A DNA stretch of 44,503 nucleotides from Tenericutes bacterium HGW-Tenericutes-2. Lineage in GTDB: Bacteria > Bacillota_I > Bacilli_A > Acholeplasmatales > Acholeplasmataceae. The notes beneath the pieces are model-generated. The model was not told where the DNA came from. It made no database searches and was given only the letters and a program-made list of their open reading frames with translations. Position numbers and translations under genes: made by a program. Shown piece by piece: positions 44,376 through 44,503 of this stretch. The number at the start of each line of letters is the position of its first letter. Position 1 is the stretch's first letter. Location of the stretch: contig PGXL01000014.1 of NCBI GenBank assembly GCA_002839095.1, positions 1 through 44,503 on the forward strand. Reading direction: 5' to 3'.

Positions 44376-44503
44376 CTAGTTAAATAATACAAAAGGGCAA
44401 AATCAGAAAGTATTTGATTAAAACAGACAATTAAATAAAAAGAGTAGAGTTATGTATTTGCATAGCTCTATTTTTGTTATATAAATATATTGAGAGGAGG
44501 TTT
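44376..44503. other. Right end: terminator and start of the next gene's ribosome binding site
   Basis: A strong terminator at 44445-44475 is followed by GAGAGGAGG at the very end of the window, so the next plus-strand gene begins just outside. Confidence 0.6.
44445..44475 (+). terminator. Terminator of the GH81 gene
   Basis: TAGAGTTATG and CATAGCTCTA form a 10-bp stem with one U-G pair and a 6-nt loop, followed by TTTTT. Confidence 0.85.

Noticed and set aside
1-44503. CRISPR array, insertion sequence or prophage structural genes
   Set aside because: No regularly spaced repeats, transposase motifs or phage proteins are seen anywhere in the window.

Overview
The window is low-GC DNA read with the standard code: Trp is TGG, and TGA serves as a stop, often inside ATGA start/stop overlaps. 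Ribosome binding sites are strong (AAGGAGG, GGGGG) and many promoters carry an extended -10 (TGnTATAAT). Lipobox lipoproteins, a one-piece tmRNA, fused ABC ATPase-permeases, secreted GH81 and GH18 enzymes and c-di-GMP proteins suggest a free-living Acholeplasma/Izemoplasma-type mollicute or a close low-GC Firmicute relative. TGA stops argue against Mycoplasma and Spiroplasma. No rRNA gene is present, so placement is inference.

Layout. 1-7.3 kb: a nitroreductase, then a minus-strand operon of a HAD phosphatase and two ABC ATPase-FtsX permease fusions, and a Gfo/Idh/MocA oxidoreductase. 7.37-7.71 kb: the tmRNA gene ssrA. 7.7-11.77 kb: an AT-rich stretch of six small membrane, anchored or lipoprotein genes without recognisable function. 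It is bounded by the ssrA 3' end plus terminator and, 4 kb further on, by a degenerate copy of both. I read this as an old island inserted at ssrA. 11.8-18.4 kb: OsmC, an MFS carrier, a PAS-GGDEF-HD-GYP protein, a ZIP metal transporter and a large lipoprotein. 18.5-21.3 kb: a YtrA-type GntR regulator with an ABC ATPase, a permease and a further membrane protein. 21.3-28.6 kb: an AlkD-like protein, a DUF4287-type protein, a second and larger PAS-GGDEF-HD-GYP protein, and an operon of Ndk-like kinase, cupin, QueG-like protein and a NERD-like membrane protein. 28.7-37.7 kb: a DMT exporter, an operon of a fibronectin-like surface protein and MscS, a GH18 lipoprotein, GNAT, Asp/Glu racemase, an SDR epimerase and an F420-reductase-like protein. 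37.7-44.5 kb: a minus-strand cluster of PNP, Cys-rich HMA protein, thioredoxin-CcdA fusion, a small unknown protein and cysteine desulfurase, then a GH81 beta-1,3-glucanase lipoprotein behind a LacI-like operator.

How the genes work together. Most of the window is ordinary chromosome: redox and sulfur handling, purine salvage, transport, polysaccharide degradation at the cell surface and c-di-GMP turnover. The least explained part is the ssrA-flanked island. It has an overlapping gene set (two small membrane proteins and a lipoprotein) behind a structured leader, and a minus-strand hairpin plus terminator that may be a small RNA. No integrase is visible in it.
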